The notes under the pieces were generated by a model that was given only the letters and a program-made list of their open reading frames with translations, ran no database searches and had not been told where the DNA came from. The position numbers and the translations under genes were made by a program. Below are positions 14,139 through 23,676 of a DNA stretch of 64,000 nucleotides, in pieces. The first letter of the stretch is position 1; each line of letters begins with the position of its first letter. Source of the stretch: Actinoplanes octamycinicus (GTDB taxonomy: Bacteria; Actinomycetota; Actinomycetes; Mycobacteriales; Micromonosporaceae); the NCBI RefSeq assembly GCF_014205225.1, contig NZ_JACHNB010000001.1, positions 5,375,501 to 5,439,500 of the forward strand. Reading direction: 5' to 3'.

Positions 14139-16520
14139 TCACCCCAGCGCTCGATCCGCGGCATCGGGCGCGCGCCGGCCGACGGATCCGGCACGGGCCG
14201 GCAGCACGCTGGCGAGCAGCCCGAGCAGCAGGCACAGCCCGACCACCCCGGCGATCACCGGCCAGGACAGCACCAGCGGAACCGGGGCACCGGTCTGCTC
14301 ACTCAGCCCGGCGCGGACGGCCAGCAACGCCCCGGCGGCGACCAGCCCGCCCAGCATCGTGCCGATCGCCACCACCAGCGCCGACTCGGCGGCCAGGTAG
14401 CCGGTCACCTGCCGGCGGGTCGCCCCGGCCAGGCGGATCACCCGCAGGTCGGGCGCCCGCCCCGCGGCGGCCATCAGCAGCGTGTTCGCGACGGCGATCG
14501 CGCCGTAACCGGCCGACACCGCGATCAGCATGAGCGTGAACAGCCAGACCAGCCGGTCCTCGGCGCGGTCCGCCTCCGCCGCCCAGGTGGCCACATCGAT
14601 CACCCGCGCGCCCGGACCGGCCGCCGCGTCACCGGTCAGATGCACCGCCGCGGTGAGCGCCGAGGGATCGTGGTGCCGCACGGTCGCCCGGGACATCAGC
14701 AGGTCGCCGCGGATCGACCGGTCGGCGACCACGCCGACCACCCGCAGCGACACGGTCTGCCCGTCGGCGAAGGTCACCGGGCAGGCGGCGCCGACGGCGA
14801 GGCGGGCCGACTCGGTGACCACCACGGTGTCCGCGGCGTGGAGACCGTCGAGGGCACCGGCGACCACGTCGGCTGCCCGGTCGGTCGCGACGAAGGCCCG
14901 CGGGTCGACACCGATCGCGTTCAGCGCCCGCCGGTCCGGGCCGAACACGGTGGCCGGCAGGATCGCGGCTCCGGCGGCGCCGGACACCGCGGCGTCGGAG
15001 AGCCCCGGCGTGTGCTCCGGCACCAGCACCCGGCCGGTGGCGACGTCCGCCGCGCGGCCTGCCGCGTAGGCCGCCGCCGAGGTGCGGACCATGCCCGAGA
15101 CCAGCACCGCGAAGGCGACCGTGAGCAGCACCGGGGCCGCCGTGGACGCGGTCCGGCGGGTTGCCGTCAGCGTGCTCTCCCGGACCAGCATGCCGATCGC
15201 GCCGCCGCCGCGCCACAGCCGCAGCAGCGGCGGGATCGTGGCCGGCGCCAGCGTGGCCATCCCGACGATCAGGGCCATCGCCGCGTACAGCACATAGGTC
15301 GCCCCCTGCTGGGCGTCGTCCGAGGCCGCGGTGGCGACGGCCAGCGCGACGCCGGCAGCCAGCGACACGCCGCCGGCGGTCCACCGGGCCCGGCCCATGC
15401 GGCGCTGTTCGACGGCCGCCTCGCGGAGCGCCTCCAGGGGGCGCACCCGGGCGGCCCGGCGCGCCGCCGAGCCGGCCCCGGCCAGCGCCACCAGCGGGCC
15501 GAGCAGCAGCGCGGCCAGGATCGGCAGCGCGGCGAACCGCACCTGATAGCCGGCCGGCTCGAACCCGGCCGTGACGAGCAGCCGGGCGGCCGCCGGGGAC
15601 AGCGCGGCGCCGGCGAGCACGCCGAGGACCGCTCCGGCGCCGCCGACCAGCAGAGCCTCACGCTGGACCAGGCGCCGCACCTGGCGTGGCGTGGCGCCGA
15701 CGGTCCGCAGCAGCCCGAGTTCCCGCCGGCGCTGCGCGACGGTGAAGGCGAACGTCGACGCCACCACGAACACCGTGACGAACCCGGTGAGCACCGCGAC
15801 GCCGGTCAGCACCTGCATGCCGATCCAGCGGGTCCGGGCGTCGCCGCGCGGCTCCAGGGCGCCGCGCCCGTCCCCGGTGAGCACCTCGCCGTCCGTGCCG
15901 ACGATCCGGCCGGCGGCGGCCGCGACCGCTCCGGTGTCCGCACCGGGCTCCAGGACCAGGCCGATCGCGGTCACGCCCGGCGCGAAGCGGGCGGCCACCC
16001 GGTCCGGCACCAGGACACCGGGTGCGTCGGCCAGACCGGTCACCCGGTGACGCTCCGGACCGGCCGCGGTCAGCAGCGTCATCAGGTCGCCCGGTCGCAG
16101 ACCCAGCGCCTCGTCCACCACGACCTCGCCGGCCTGTCGCGGCGGGGCGCCGGAGGTCAGCCGCACCCCGCCGAGCCGGGCCGATGACCAGCCCGACGCC
16201 GGGACGGCGGACTCGACGGGCCGCCCGTCGACGATCGCCTGCGCGTAGAAGGACCGATCCGGAACCGCGGCCGTCACCCCGGGCAGCGCGGCGAGCCGGC
16301 CGCCCAGTTCGTCGGCGTGCGCGCCGGGCCACGGCACGGCCGGCGGGAACGGATCGGCCGGGCTGTGAGCCGGCCGGGCCTGGACGACGACCGCTGCCCC
16401 GACCCACCGGTCCGGAGTCTGCGGGCGGCCCGAGACGAGCAGCAGCAGGGCCGTGGTGACCAGGGCGATCCCGATGGTGACGGCGATCAGCGCGCCGGCC
16501 GTCCGGCGCAGGGTCAGCAC
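14139..16520 (-). CDS. FtsX-like ABC transporter permease
   Basis: 793 residues. An N-terminal membrane span (about 10-30) and a large extracytoplasmic domain are followed by three spans of a first FtsX domain (about 255-405), a central span pair, a second extracytoplasmic region, and a second FtsX domain near the C-terminus (about 655-780). VAQRRRELGLLRTVGATPRQ is the hallmark cytoplasmic coupling motif. The architecture is the MacB/SalY-like exporter type used for lipoproteins, peptides or drugs in actinomycetes. Its GTG start overlaps the end of the ATPase gene (GTGCTGA), so the two are translationally coupled. Confidence 0.9.
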   Translation of the reverse strand: MLTLRRTAGALIAVTIGIALVTTALLLLVSGRPQTPDRWVGAAVVVQARPAHSPADPFPPAVPWPGAHADELGGRLAALPGVTAAVPDRSFYAQAIVDGRPVESAVPASGWSSARLGGVRLTSGAPPRQAGEVVVDEALGLRPGDLMTLLTAAGPERHRVTGLADAPGVLVPDRVAARFAPGVTAIGLVLEPGADTGAVAAAAGRIVGTDGEVLTGDGRGALEPRGDARTRWIGMQVLTGVAVLTGFVTVFVVASTFAFTVAQRRRELGLLRTVGATPRQVRRLVQREALLVGGAGAVLGVLAGAALSPAAARLLVTAGFEPAGYQVRFAALPILAALLLGPLVALAGAGSAARRAARVRPLEALREAAVEQRRMGRARWTAGGVSLAAGVALAVATAASDDAQQGATYVLYAAMALIVGMATLAPATIPPLLRLWRGGGAIGMLVRESTLTATRRTASTAAPVLLTVAFAVLVSGMVRTSAAAYAAGRAADVATGRVLVPEHTPGLSDAAVSGAAGAAILPATVFGPDRRALNAIGVDPRAFVATDRAADVVAGALDGLHAADTVVVTESARLAVGAACPVTFADGQTVSLRVVGVVADRSIRGDLLMSRATVRHHDPSALTAAVHLTGDAAAGPGARVIDVATWAAEADRAEDRLVWLFTLMLIAVSAGYGAIAVANTLLMAAAGRAPDLRVIRLAGATRRQVTGYLAAESALVVAIGTMLGGLVAAGALLAVRAGLSEQTGAPVPLVLSWPVIAGVVGLCLLLGLLASVLPARAGSVGRRAPDAADRALG

Positions 16521-17254
16521 GGTCCCGCCACCAGCCGCGCGGTCCGGGCGGCGATCTGCTCCGGAGCGAGCGGGGAGCGCACGTCGTCGGCGATCCGGCC
16601 GTCGGCGAGGAACACGATCCGGTCGGCGCGGGCGGCGGCGACCGGGTCGTGGGTCACCATCACCACCGTCTGGCCCTGCTCGTCGACCAGGCCCCGGAGC
16701 AGGTCGAGGATCTGCCGCGAGGTCACGCTGTCCAGGGCGCCGGTCGGCTCGTCGGCGAACACCACGGCGGGCCGGCTGAGCAACGCCCGGGCCACCGCCA
16801 CCCGCTGCTGCTCGCCGCCGGACAGCTCGCTCGGGCGGTGCCGGCGGCGACCGGCCAGCCCGACCGCGGCGAGCGCGGCCGCGACGTCGGCGGCCGGCGG
16901 GCGGCGGCCGGCCAGCCGGGCCGGCAACGCGACGTTCTGCTCGGCGGTGAGCGCGGAGACCAGGTTGAACGCCTGGAACACGAAGCCGACCCGGTCGCGC
17001 CGCAGCCGGGTGAGCTGATCCTCGGTGAGGTCGTCGAGCCGGACGCCGTCGATGCTGACCGAGCCGGCGAGCGGGCGCTCCAGGCCGGCCGCGCAGTGCA
17101 GCAGGGTCGACTTGCCGGAGCCGGACGGGCCCATCACGGCGGTGAAGGTGCCGCGGTCGAAAGCCACCGAGACGCCGTCGAGGGCGACCAGCTGACGGTC
17201 GCCGGTGCCGTAGCCGGCCCGGATGTCGTGCAGAACAGCCGTCTGTGTCGTCAT
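16514..17254 (-). CDS. ABC transporter ATP-binding protein (MacB/LolD type)
   Basis: 246 residues. Walker A GPSGSGKST is at about 42-50, the Q-loop is in FVFQAFNLV, the signature LSGGEQQRVAVARAL at about 141-155, Walker B VVFADEPTGALD and the switch histidine in VMVTHD. The GPSGSGKSTLLH and FVFQAFNLV forms are typical of ATPases paired with FtsX-like permeases. ATG at 17254 was chosen over an upstream GTG that lacks a ribosome binding site. A two-component system is divergent at 17423, a common pairing in which the regulator controls the exporter. Confidence 0.94.
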   Translation of the reverse strand: MTTQTAVLHDIRAGYGTGDRQLVALDGVSVAFDRGTFTAVMGPSGSGKSTLLHCAAGLERPLAGSVSIDGVRLDDLTEDQLTRLRRDRVGFVFQAFNLVSALTAEQNVALPARLAGRRPPAADVAAALAAVGLAGRRRHRPSELSGGEQQRVAVARALLSRPAVVFADEPTGALDSVTSRQILDLLRGLVDEQGQTVVMVTHDPVAAARADRIVFLADGRIADDVRSPLAPEQIAARTARLVAGPC

Positions 17255-17355
17255 GCCGGACACGATGCCGCCGGCGGGGTGGACGGCACATCGGACCGGG
17301 AACGACACCTCACGTTCCGGCCACAGTGGTAAGCCGTACCGGAAATCGGGGTGTG

Positions 17356-17373
17356 GTCATCCCTGGGGATGAC
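17356..17373. promoter_or_regulatory. 18-bp dyad between ABC transporter and two-component genes
   Basis: GTCATCCC-TG-GGGATGAC is a perfect inverted repeat, 50 bases before the histidine kinase start and 102 bases before the ABC ATPase start. GTCAT...ATGAC half-sites resemble those bound by LuxR/LiaR-type response regulators, so it is a candidate site for the regulator at 18613. Confidence 0.5.
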
Positions 17374-17422
17374 GGCCCGTGGGCCGACGCGCGGGCCCGC
17401 CGCGGACGTTACGGTCGTGCGC

Positions 17423-18613
17423 ATGGATGCCGCTCGACTCGTCCGGCGCTTCCGTCCGGTCGAGTGGTATGTCCTCGACGTGCTGGCGGCGGCGGGCGCC
17501 GTACTGATCTCCTACGCGGGCGCTCTCGACGCGCCGATGGACCGGCAGCCGATCGAGCCGGGCTGGCTCTCCTGGGTGGCCGCGCTCGCCATCGGGCTGC
17601 CGGTTGCAGTCCGTCGGCGCCGGCCCGCCGCGGTGGCCGTGATCGTCACGGTCGCCGCCGCGGCGGCGCTCGGCACCGAGATCATCCCGACCTTCGCCGC
17701 TCCCGGTCCGGCCGGTGCGCTGGCCCTGGTCTTCTACACCGTGGGGCTGAGCGTGCCGGCCCGGCGTGCCCTGCTGGTCGTCGCGATCTGCGTGGTGCTG
17801 ATGAGCGCCGGCATGGTGGCGCCGACCATCCTCGCGGGGCCGGCCGGTCCGCCGCAGGACGCCCCGTCGACGCTCCTGAGCGCGGTTTTCGGGGCCCTGA
17901 TCATCGCGCCGTCGGCCATCCTCGGGTTCGCGATCGCGGAGCGGCGGGCGCGGCATGCCGCGCGCGGCGAGCAGGACCGCCGTGCGGCCGTGCTGGCGGA
18001 GCGGCTCCGGCTGGCCCGTGAGCTGCACGACGTCATCGCCCACACGATGACGGTGATCGTGGTCAAGGCGTCGATCGGCAACCACGTCGCCGAGACGGAC
18101 CCGGCCGAGGCGCGGGACGCGTTGCGGGTCATCGAGAAGACCGGCCGGGCGGCGATGGCCGAGGTCCGTGGGGTGCTCGACATGCTGCGCGAGGACGCGC
18201 CCTATGCGCCGACCCCGGGCCTCGACGACCTGCCCGGCCTGGTCGAGTCGGCGGCGGTGAGCGACGCCCGGGTCACCCTGACCGTGGACCGGGCACCGGC
18301 CGCCGCGGTCTCCGAGTCGGTGCAGCTCGCGGTCTACCGGATCGTGCAGGAGGCGGTGACGAACGTGGTCCGGCACGCGGCGCCGGCCCACTGCCGGGTC
18401 AACGTGGTCGTCGGACCGGAGCAGATCCGGGTCGAGGTGGACGACGACGGCACCCGGCCGCCGGGCGGCACGGGCTCCGGGCACGGGCTGATCGGGATGC
18501 GCGAGCGGGTGGCGCTGCACGGCGGCACCTTCCGCGCCGGTCCCCGAGCCGGCGGCGGGTTCTCGGTGCGGGCGTTGCTGCCGGTCACGGCTCGCGAGCG
18601 GGGGGACGTTTGA
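17423..18613 (+). CDS. sensor histidine kinase (HisKA_3, NarL/LiaS-like)
   Basis: 396 residues. Four or five hydrophobic segments in the first 180 residues form a membrane input module without a large extracytoplasmic loop. HisKA_3 follows with the phosphoacceptor histidine in LARELHDVIAHTMTV (about 200), then the HATPase_c domain: N box in VQEAVTNVVRHA, G1 VDDDG and G2 GHGLIGMRERV. It would phosphorylate the response regulator at 18613, whose start codon overlaps its stop (TGATG). Its signal is unknown; neighbouring ABC genes suggest envelope or drug stress. ATG at 17423 was chosen because upstream in-frame starts run into the shared dyad. Confidence 0.92.
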   Translation: MDAARLVRRFRPVEWYVLDVLAAAGAVLISYAGALDAPMDRQPIEPGWLSWVAALAIGLPVAVRRRRPAAVAVIVTVAAAAALGTEIIPTFAAPGPAGALALVFYTVGLSVPARRALLVVAICVVLMSAGMVAPTILAGPAGPPQDAPSTLLSAVFGALIIAPSAILGFAIAERRARHAARGEQDRRAAVLAERLRLARELHDVIAHTMTVIVVKASIGNHVAETDPAEARDALRVIEKTGRAAMAEVRGVLDMLREDAPYAPTPGLDDLPGLVESAAVSDARVTLTVDRAPAAAVSESVQLAVYRIVQEAVTNVVRHAAPAHCRVNVVVGPEQIRVEVDDDGTRPPGGTGSGHGLIGMRERVALHGGTFRAGPRAGGGFSVRALLPVTARERGDV

Positions 18614-19275
18614 TGATCCGGGTGCTGATCGCCGACGACCAGGCGCTGCTGCGTGGCAGCTTCCGGGTGCTGGTCGACCGCAGCGGTGACTGCGAGACGG
18701 TGGGCGAGGCGCGGAACGGCGCCGAGGCGGTCCGGCTGGCCGCCGAGACCCGGCCGGACGTGGTGCTCATGGACGTCCGGATGCCGGAGATGGACGGTAT
18801 CGAGGCCACCCGGCGGATCTGCCGGGAGCTGCGGCTGCCGGACGTCCGGGTGCTGATCCTGACGACGTTCGACCTGGACGAGTACGTCTACGGCGCGCTG
18901 CGGGCCGGCGCGAGCGGCTTCCTGCTCAAGGACACTCCGCCGGCCGAGCTGCTGACCGGCATCCGGATCGTCGCCGACGGCGAGGCGCTGCTCGCCCCGT
19001 CGGTGACGCGGCGGCTGATCTCCGAGTTCGCCGCCCGGCCGCGGTCCGAGCGGCCGATCCCGCGGCTGCTCGACGCGGTGACCGGGCGCGAACGCGAGGT
19101 GCTGACGCTGATCGGTCGCGGGCTCTCGAACACGGAGATCGCCCAGCACCTGTCGCTGAGCCTGGCCACGGTGAAGACACACGTGGGGCGGATCCTCGCG
19201 AAACTGGACGTCCGCGATCGGGCCCAGCTGGTCATCGTCGCCTATGAGACCGGATTGGTCACGGTCGGTGGCTGA
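18613..19275 (+). CDS. LuxR/NarL-family response regulator
   Basis: 220 residues. The receiver domain covers residues 1-120 with DD at 9-10, phosphoacceptor Asp in VVLMDVRMPEMDG (about 54), the Thr of ILTTFD and Lys in LLKDTPP (about 104). The LuxR-type HTH occupies about 152-215 (LTGREREVLTLIGRGLSNTE, then LSLATVKTHVGRIL). It is the partner of the kinase with which it shares overlapping start and stop codons. By arrangement it probably regulates the divergent ABC transporter and itself through the dyad at 17356-17373; that is inference. Confidence 0.94.
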   Translation: MIRVLIADDQALLRGSFRVLVDRSGDCETVGEARNGAEAVRLAAETRPDVVLMDVRMPEMDGIEATRRICRELRLPDVRVLILTTFDLDEYVYGALRAGASGFLLKDTPPAELLTGIRIVADGEALLAPSVTRRLISEFAARPRSERPIPRLLDAVTGREREVLTLIGRGLSNTEIAQHLSLSLATVKTHVGRILAKLDVRDRAQLVIVAYETGLVTVGG

Positions 19276-19448
19276 GCGATTCCGCAAGATTTCCGGTACG
19301 GCCGGAGCGAAAGAGAAATCGTTGCGCCGAATGGAAACGGCACGTTAACGCAGCGGCGTAACCGCTGGAAATTCCACGGCTCGGGAGGTGTCCGGCAACA
19401 AATCATTGTGGTTGTCCGGAGGTGCGCGAGGCTGACAGGATCGCGCCC

Positions 19449-20630
19449 ATGGGTCGCATTTCTGAACGTGTTTCGAGCATCGCCGAATCGGCAACCATGG
19501 CGGTCGACGCCAAGGCCAAGGCACTGCGCGCCGCGGGCCGGCCGGTGATCGGTTTCGGCGCGGGGGAGCCGGACTTCCCCACCCCGGACTACATCGTGGA
19601 GGCGGCCGCGCGAGCGTGCCGGGAGCCGTGGACGCACAAGTACACGCCGGCCGGCGGCATCCCGGCGCTGCGCGAGGCGATCGCCGGGCTGCACCGGGTG
19701 AGCCCGGCCCAGGTGGCCGTGACCAACGGCGGCAAGCAGGGCGTCTACCAGGCTTTCGCCACCATTCTCGACCCGGGCGACGAGGTGCTGATCCCGGCGC
19801 CCTACTGGACCACCTACCCGGAGGCGGTGCGGCTGGCCGGCGGCGTCCCGGTCCCGGTCACCACCGACGAGTCGACCGGTTATCTGGTCACCGCCGCCCA
19901 GCTGGAAGCGGCCCGCACCCCGCGCACCAAGGTGCTGCTGATGTGTTCACCGTCCAACCCGACCGGCGCGGTCTACCCCCGGGACGCGCTCGAGGAGATC
20001 GGCAAGTGGGCGGCCGCCAGCGACCTGCTGGTCGTGACCGACGAGATCTACCAGCATCTGGTCTACGGCGACGCCGAGTTCCACTCGCTGCCGGCCGTGG
20101 TGCCGGAGCTGGCCGACCGGACTCTGATCCTGAACGGCGTCTCGAAGACCTACGCCATGACCGGCTGGCGGACCGGCTGGATGACCGGCCCGGCCGACCT
20201 GATCAAGGCCGCGCTGAACCTGCAGTCCCACCTCACGTCGAACGTCTGCAACGTGGCTCAGGCCGCCGCGCTCGCCGCGGTGACCGGTGACCTCTCCGCC
20301 GTGGCCGAGATGCGCCGCGCCTTCGACCGGCGCCGGCAGACCATCGTGCGGCTGCTCAACGACATCCCGGGCGTGGTGTGCCCGGAGCCGGAGGGCGCCT
20401 TCTACGTGTACCCGTCGGTGAAGGGCCTGCTCGGCCGGCCGCTGCGGGGGCGCCGCCCGGCCACCTCCGCCGAGCTGGCCGAGGTGATCCTGGACGAGGC
20501 GGAGGTGGCCGTGGTGCCCGGCGAGGCCTTCGGCACCCCGGGCTACCTGCGGTTCTCCTACGCGTTGAGCGACGCCGACCTGACCGAGGGCGTCACCCGC
20601 ATCGCCGACCTGGTCCGCGGCTCCGCCTGA
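19449..20630 (+). CDS. class I pyridoxal-phosphate aminotransferase (aspartate aminotransferase type)
   Basis: 393 residues, fold-type I. Recognisable are the substrate-binding [10 protein letters not shown] (about 36-45), [21 protein letters not shown] with the Asn contacting PLP, the [12 protein letters not shown] stretch, the Schiff-base lysine in [16 protein letters not shown] (about 238) and the carboxylate-binding arginine in YLRFSYALS. It most resembles subgroup 1-gamma aspartate or aromatic aminotransferases, which move amino groups between aspartate and 2-oxoglutarate. ATG at 19449 fits the family N-terminus ([11 protein letters not shown]). The 173 bases before it are less GC-rich but show no clear promoter. 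Confidence 0.92.
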   Translation: MGRISERVSSIAESATMAVDAKAKALRAAGRPVIGFGAGEPDFPTPDYIVEAAARACREPWTHKYTPAGGIPALREAIAGLHRVSPAQVAVTNGGKQGVYQAFATILDPGDEVLIPAPYWTTYPEAVRLAGGVPVPVTTDESTGYLVTAAQLEAARTPRTKVLLMCSPSNPTGAVYPRDALEEIGKWAAASDLLVVTDEIYQHLVYGDAEFHSLPAVVPELADRTLILNGVSKTYAMTGWRTGWMTGPADLIKAALNLQSHLTSNVCNVAQAAALAAVTGDLSAVAEMRRAFDRRRQTIVRLLNDIPGVVCPEPEGAFYVYPSVKGLLGRPLRGRRPATSAELAEVILDEAEVAVVPGEAFGTPGYLRFSYALSDADLTEGVTRIADLVRGSA

Positions 20631-20668
20631 CCCAGGCCCGGGACGGCGGCTGGGCGTACCGAAAAAAT

Positions 20669-20703
20669 GGCCTGCCCACGCGCCGTGAGCGCGTGGGCAG
20701 GCC
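20669..20703 (-). terminator. intrinsic terminator of the cytochrome oxidase gene
   Basis: A perfect 15-bp stem (20669-20683 with 20689-20703, loop GTGA plus one base) is followed on the minus strand by a run of six T residues (AAAAAA at 20662-20667 on the plus strand). This is a classical rho-independent terminator, 16 bases beyond the stop codon of the oxidase gene. Confidence 0.85.
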
Positions 20704-20718
20704 GGAGGGCGGGCGGAT

Positions 20719-22506
20719 CTAGCTCTTCTTCTTGCGCTTGGCGTCGGAGGGGCGGTCCCGGTCCGAGGCGATGTCCTCGGCGTAGGTGGCGCCGCCGTCC
20801 GACTCACTGGTCAACGGCCGGGCGCCGCCCTCCGGCGGCCCGGCCAGCGACTGCTCACCGGCCGCCAGGTGCGGGAACTTGAGGTCGAAGGCGGGCCGCT
20901 CGGAGCGGATCCGCGGCATGCTGTCGAAGTTGCGCAGCGGCGGCGGGGTGGTGGTCGCCCACTCCAGCGAGTTGCCGTGACCCCACGGGTCCGGCGCGGT
21001 GACCACCTTGCCGACCTTGTAGGACTTCCACACGTTGTAGAGGAACGGCAGCGTCGCGGCGCCCAGGATGAACGAGCCGATCGAGGACAGCGTGTTCAGC
21101 CCGGTGAAACCGTCGGTCGGCAGATAGTCGGCGTACCGCCGGGGCATGCCCTTCGTGCCGACCCAGTGCTGCACCAGGAACGTCATGTGGAAACCGATGA
21201 AGGTCAGCCAGAAATGCAGCTTTCCCAGCCGTTCGTCGAGCATCCGGCCGAACATCTTCGGGAACCAGAAGTAGATCCCGGAGAAGACCGCGAACACGAT
21301 CGTGCCGAACAGCACGTAGTGGAAGTGGGCCACCACGAAGTACGAGTCGGAGACGTGGAAGTCCATCGGCGGGGACGCCAGCAGGATGCCGGACAGGCCG
21401 CCGAACAGGAAGGTGACCAGGAAGCCGACCGCCCAGACCATCGGCGTCTCGAAGCTGACCTGGCCGCGCCACATGGTGCCGATCCAGGTGAAGAACTTCA
21501 TGCCGGTCGGCACGCCGATCATGAAGGTGAGGAAGCTGAAGAACGGCAGCAGCACCTGGCCGGTCGCGTACATGTGGTGGGCCCATACGCTCATCGACAG
21601 GGCGGCGATCCCGATCGTGGCCGCGACCAGGCCCTTGTAGCCGAACAGCGGTTTGCGGCTGAAGACCGGGATGACCTCGGTGATGATGCCGAAGAACGGC
21701 AGGGCGATCACGTACACCTCGGGGTGGCCGAAGAACCAGAACAGGTGCTGCCAGAGCATCGGCCCGCCGGTGTCCACGTCGAAGACGTGCGCGCCGACCA
21801 CCCGGTCGGCGGCCAGGGCGAACAGCGCCGCCGCCAGGAACGGGAAGATCAGGATCACCAGCAGGCTGGTGATCAGCATGTTCCAGGTGAGGATCGGCAT
21901 CCGGAACATGGTCATGCCCGGGGCACGCAGGGTCAGGATCGTGGTGATCAGGTTGACCGCGCCGAGGATCGAGCCCAGACCGCCGATGGCCAGGCCGACC
22001 ACCCAGGCGTTGCCGCCGATGCCCGGCGAGTGCAGCGAGTCGCTCAGCGGGGTGTAGGCGAACCAGCCGAAGTCCGCGGCGCCGCCCGGCATCACGAAAC
22101 CGCTCATCGCGATCAGCGTGCCGAACAGGTACAGCCAGTAGGCGAACGCGTTCAGCCGGGGGAACGCCACGTCCGGCGCGCCGATCTGGATCGGCACCAC
22201 GTAGTTGGCGAAGGCGAACACGATCGGCGTGGCGAAGAACAGCAGCATCGCCGTGCCGTGCATGGTGAACAGCTGGTTGAACTGCTCCGGCGAGAGGATC
22301 TGCATCCCGGGCCGGGCCAGCTCGGCGCGCATCAGCAGGGCCATGATGCCGCCGACGATGTAGAAGATGATCGACGTGATCATGTAGTTGATGCCGATCT
22401 GCTTGGCATCGGTGGTGCGCAGGATCCGGGCCAGCGCGGATCCTCTCACCTGCCGGCGGACCGGATGCGGCCGGACAGGGGTCGGCCTCGCGGCGACGGT
22501 GGTCAT
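20719..22506 (-). CDS. ctaD: cytochrome c oxidase subunit I (aa3 type)
   Basis: 595 residues with twelve membrane segments. It carries the haem a3-copper centre region [17 protein letters not shown] with the His-Tyr crosslink pair, the copper ligands in WAHHMYATG, and both haem ligands in [11 protein letters not shown]. The subunit reduces oxygen to water and pumps protons. The tail is charged and ends in a lysine run (KRKKKS). ATG at 22506 follows a perfect AGGAGG. No coxB, ctaC or ctaE gene lies nearby, so this is either an orphan copy or the oxidase genes are dispersed as in many actinobacteria. An intrinsic terminator follows. Confidence 0.96.
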   Translation of the reverse strand: MTTVAARPTPVRPHPVRRQVRGSALARILRTTDAKQIGINYMITSIIFYIVGGIMALLMRAELARPGMQILSPEQFNQLFTMHGTAMLLFFATPIVFAFANYVVPIQIGAPDVAFPRLNAFAYWLYLFGTLIAMSGFVMPGGAADFGWFAYTPLSDSLHSPGIGGNAWVVGLAIGGLGSILGAVNLITTILTLRAPGMTMFRMPILTWNMLITSLLVILIFPFLAAALFALAADRVVGAHVFDVDTGGPMLWQHLFWFFGHPEVYVIALPFFGIITEVIPVFSRKPLFGYKGLVAATIGIAALSMSVWAHHMYATGQVLLPFFSFLTFMIGVPTGMKFFTWIGTMWRGQVSFETPMVWAVGFLVTFLFGGLSGILLASPPMDFHVSDSYFVVAHFHYVLFGTIVFAVFSGIYFWFPKMFGRMLDERLGKLHFWLTFIGFHMTFLVQHWVGTKGMPRRYADYLPTDGFTGLNTLSSIGSFILGAATLPFLYNVWKSYKVGKVVTAPDPWGHGNSLEWATTTPPPLRNFDSMPRIRSERPAFDLKFPHLAAGEQSLAGPPEGGARPLTSESDGGATYAEDIASDRDRPSDAKRKKKS

Positions 22507-22620
22507 CCAGCCTCCTCGGCTGCACATACGGTGAACTATTGCTCACCCTCTGTTATAGGCTTCGGAGACGGCAATTCGTGCCAGATCAGCTATTCCTCTT
22601 TCATCCGTCGAGGGGGAGTC

Positions 22621-22890
22621 GTGCTGGAGGAGAAGGACCGCCGCGTCCTCGCCGACATCGAGCAGCATCTGTCCGCCGGCGACCCGGCCTTCGCCCGGCG
22701 GATGCGCGCCGACGCGGTGCCCGCCTGCCCGTTCCCGACCGTGTCGATGCTCTGCGTGGGCACCTTCCTGTCGATCCCGTTCCTGGCCCTCTTCCTCGGC
22801 CCGCGAGCGGTCCTGATCCTGCTGACCGTGACCGCCGTGCTGGTCATGACAGTCCTGCTGAGCCGCAGCTTCGGCGTCGACCGCCGCTGA
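22621..22890 (+). CDS. DUF3040 small membrane protein
   Basis: 89 residues. The N-terminal LEEKDRRVLADIEQHLSAGD is the signature of DUF3040, followed by DPAFARRM and two hydrophobic segments (about 38-55 and 60-80). Such proteins are common and uncharacterised in actinobacteria, several copies per genome. GTG at 22621 follows GAGGGGGAG with good spacing. It is divergent from ctaD with a 114-bp gap. Confidence 0.82.
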   Translation: MLEEKDRRVLADIEQHLSAGDPAFARRMRADAVPACPFPTVSMLCVGTFLSIPFLALFLGPRAVLILLTVTAVLVMTVLLSRSFGVDRR

Positions 22891-23069
22891 CGCACGGTCC
22901 GCCTTCTCTCGCGGTCCGTTTCTTCTCGCGGTCCCCTGACGCACGCCATGGCCGACGCCGGCCTCGGCGCCCGCGGCCGGGTCGAAGTGACCCCCTGATC
23001 GGGACGTCGGCACCTGCCCGGCGGGCCGGTGGAGCCCTACCGTCAGGAGTGACCCGAAAGGAAGACGCC

Positions 23070-23546
23070 ATGTCCACACTGAGCGTTTTCGATCAATTGG
23101 CCCTGCACGACTTCGCCGCCGACCTGCCCGCCGAGCTGCTGCACCGGCTCTCCGTGCACGGCCGCCCGGTCTTCCACGCCAGCCGCTACCGGCTGTTCTC
23201 GGCCGGTGCCCCGGCCGAGCGGTTCTGGCTGCTGAACTCCGGCGCGGTGGCGCTCGACATGACCGTTCCCGGTCGCGGCGACATCGTCATCGAACGGCTG
23301 CGGCCCGGGGCGGTGATCGGCTGGTCGTGGCTGATACCGCCGTACCGGTGGCGGTTCGGCGCGGTGGTGGCCGAGGACATCCACGCGCTGGAGTTCGACG
23401 CCGCGCGGATCCGCGAGCTGATCGCCGAGGACCCGGCGATCGGGCGGGACCTCACCACCCGCTTCCTGACCGTGCTCGCCGACCGGCTGGAGGCGTCCCG
23501 CCACCGGCTCGCCGAGCTCTACGCCTACCCGGACACCCCGGAATAG
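23070..23546 (+). CDS. cyclic nucleotide-binding (cNMP) domain protein without HTH
   Basis: 158 residues containing a single Crp-like beta-roll (FSAGAPAERFWLLNSGAVAL, then RPGAVIGWSWLIPPYRW) and a C-terminal helix. The usual phosphate-binding RxS/T pattern of cAMP binders is not obvious, and the DNA-binding domain of Crp/Fnr regulators is absent. It may act as a stand-alone ligand-binding or protein-interaction module. ATG at 23070 follows AAAGGA. The stop codon lies inside the stem of the hairpin at 23541-23606. Confidence 0.75.
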   Translation: MSTLSVFDQLALHDFAADLPAELLHRLSVHGRPVFHASRYRLFSAGAPAERFWLLNSGAVALDMTVPGRGDIVIERLRPGAVIGWSWLIPPYRWRFGAVVAEDIHALEFDAARIRELIAEDPAIGRDLTTRFLTVLADRLEASRHRLAELYAYPDTPE

Positions 23547-23606
23547 ACCCGTTTCCGGTACGGCGGGGAGCCTCCCGCCGTACCGGAAACCGGGTTTGGT
23601 CTATTC
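23541..23606. terminator. long hairpin spanning the end of the cNMP gene
   Basis: GAATAGACC (23541-23549) pairs with GGTCTATTC (23598-23606), and inside it TTTCCGGTACGGCGGG (23552-23567) pairs perfectly with 23574-23589. The cNMP stop codon TAG is part of the outer stem. It sits between convergent genes and could stop transcription from both sides. Confidence 0.65.
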
Positions 23607-23676
23607 GGTGTGGGCCTGAGCAGTCTCCGACAGCATGCCCCGACCATGGCCAGCCGCCCCGGACCACCGCCGCTGA

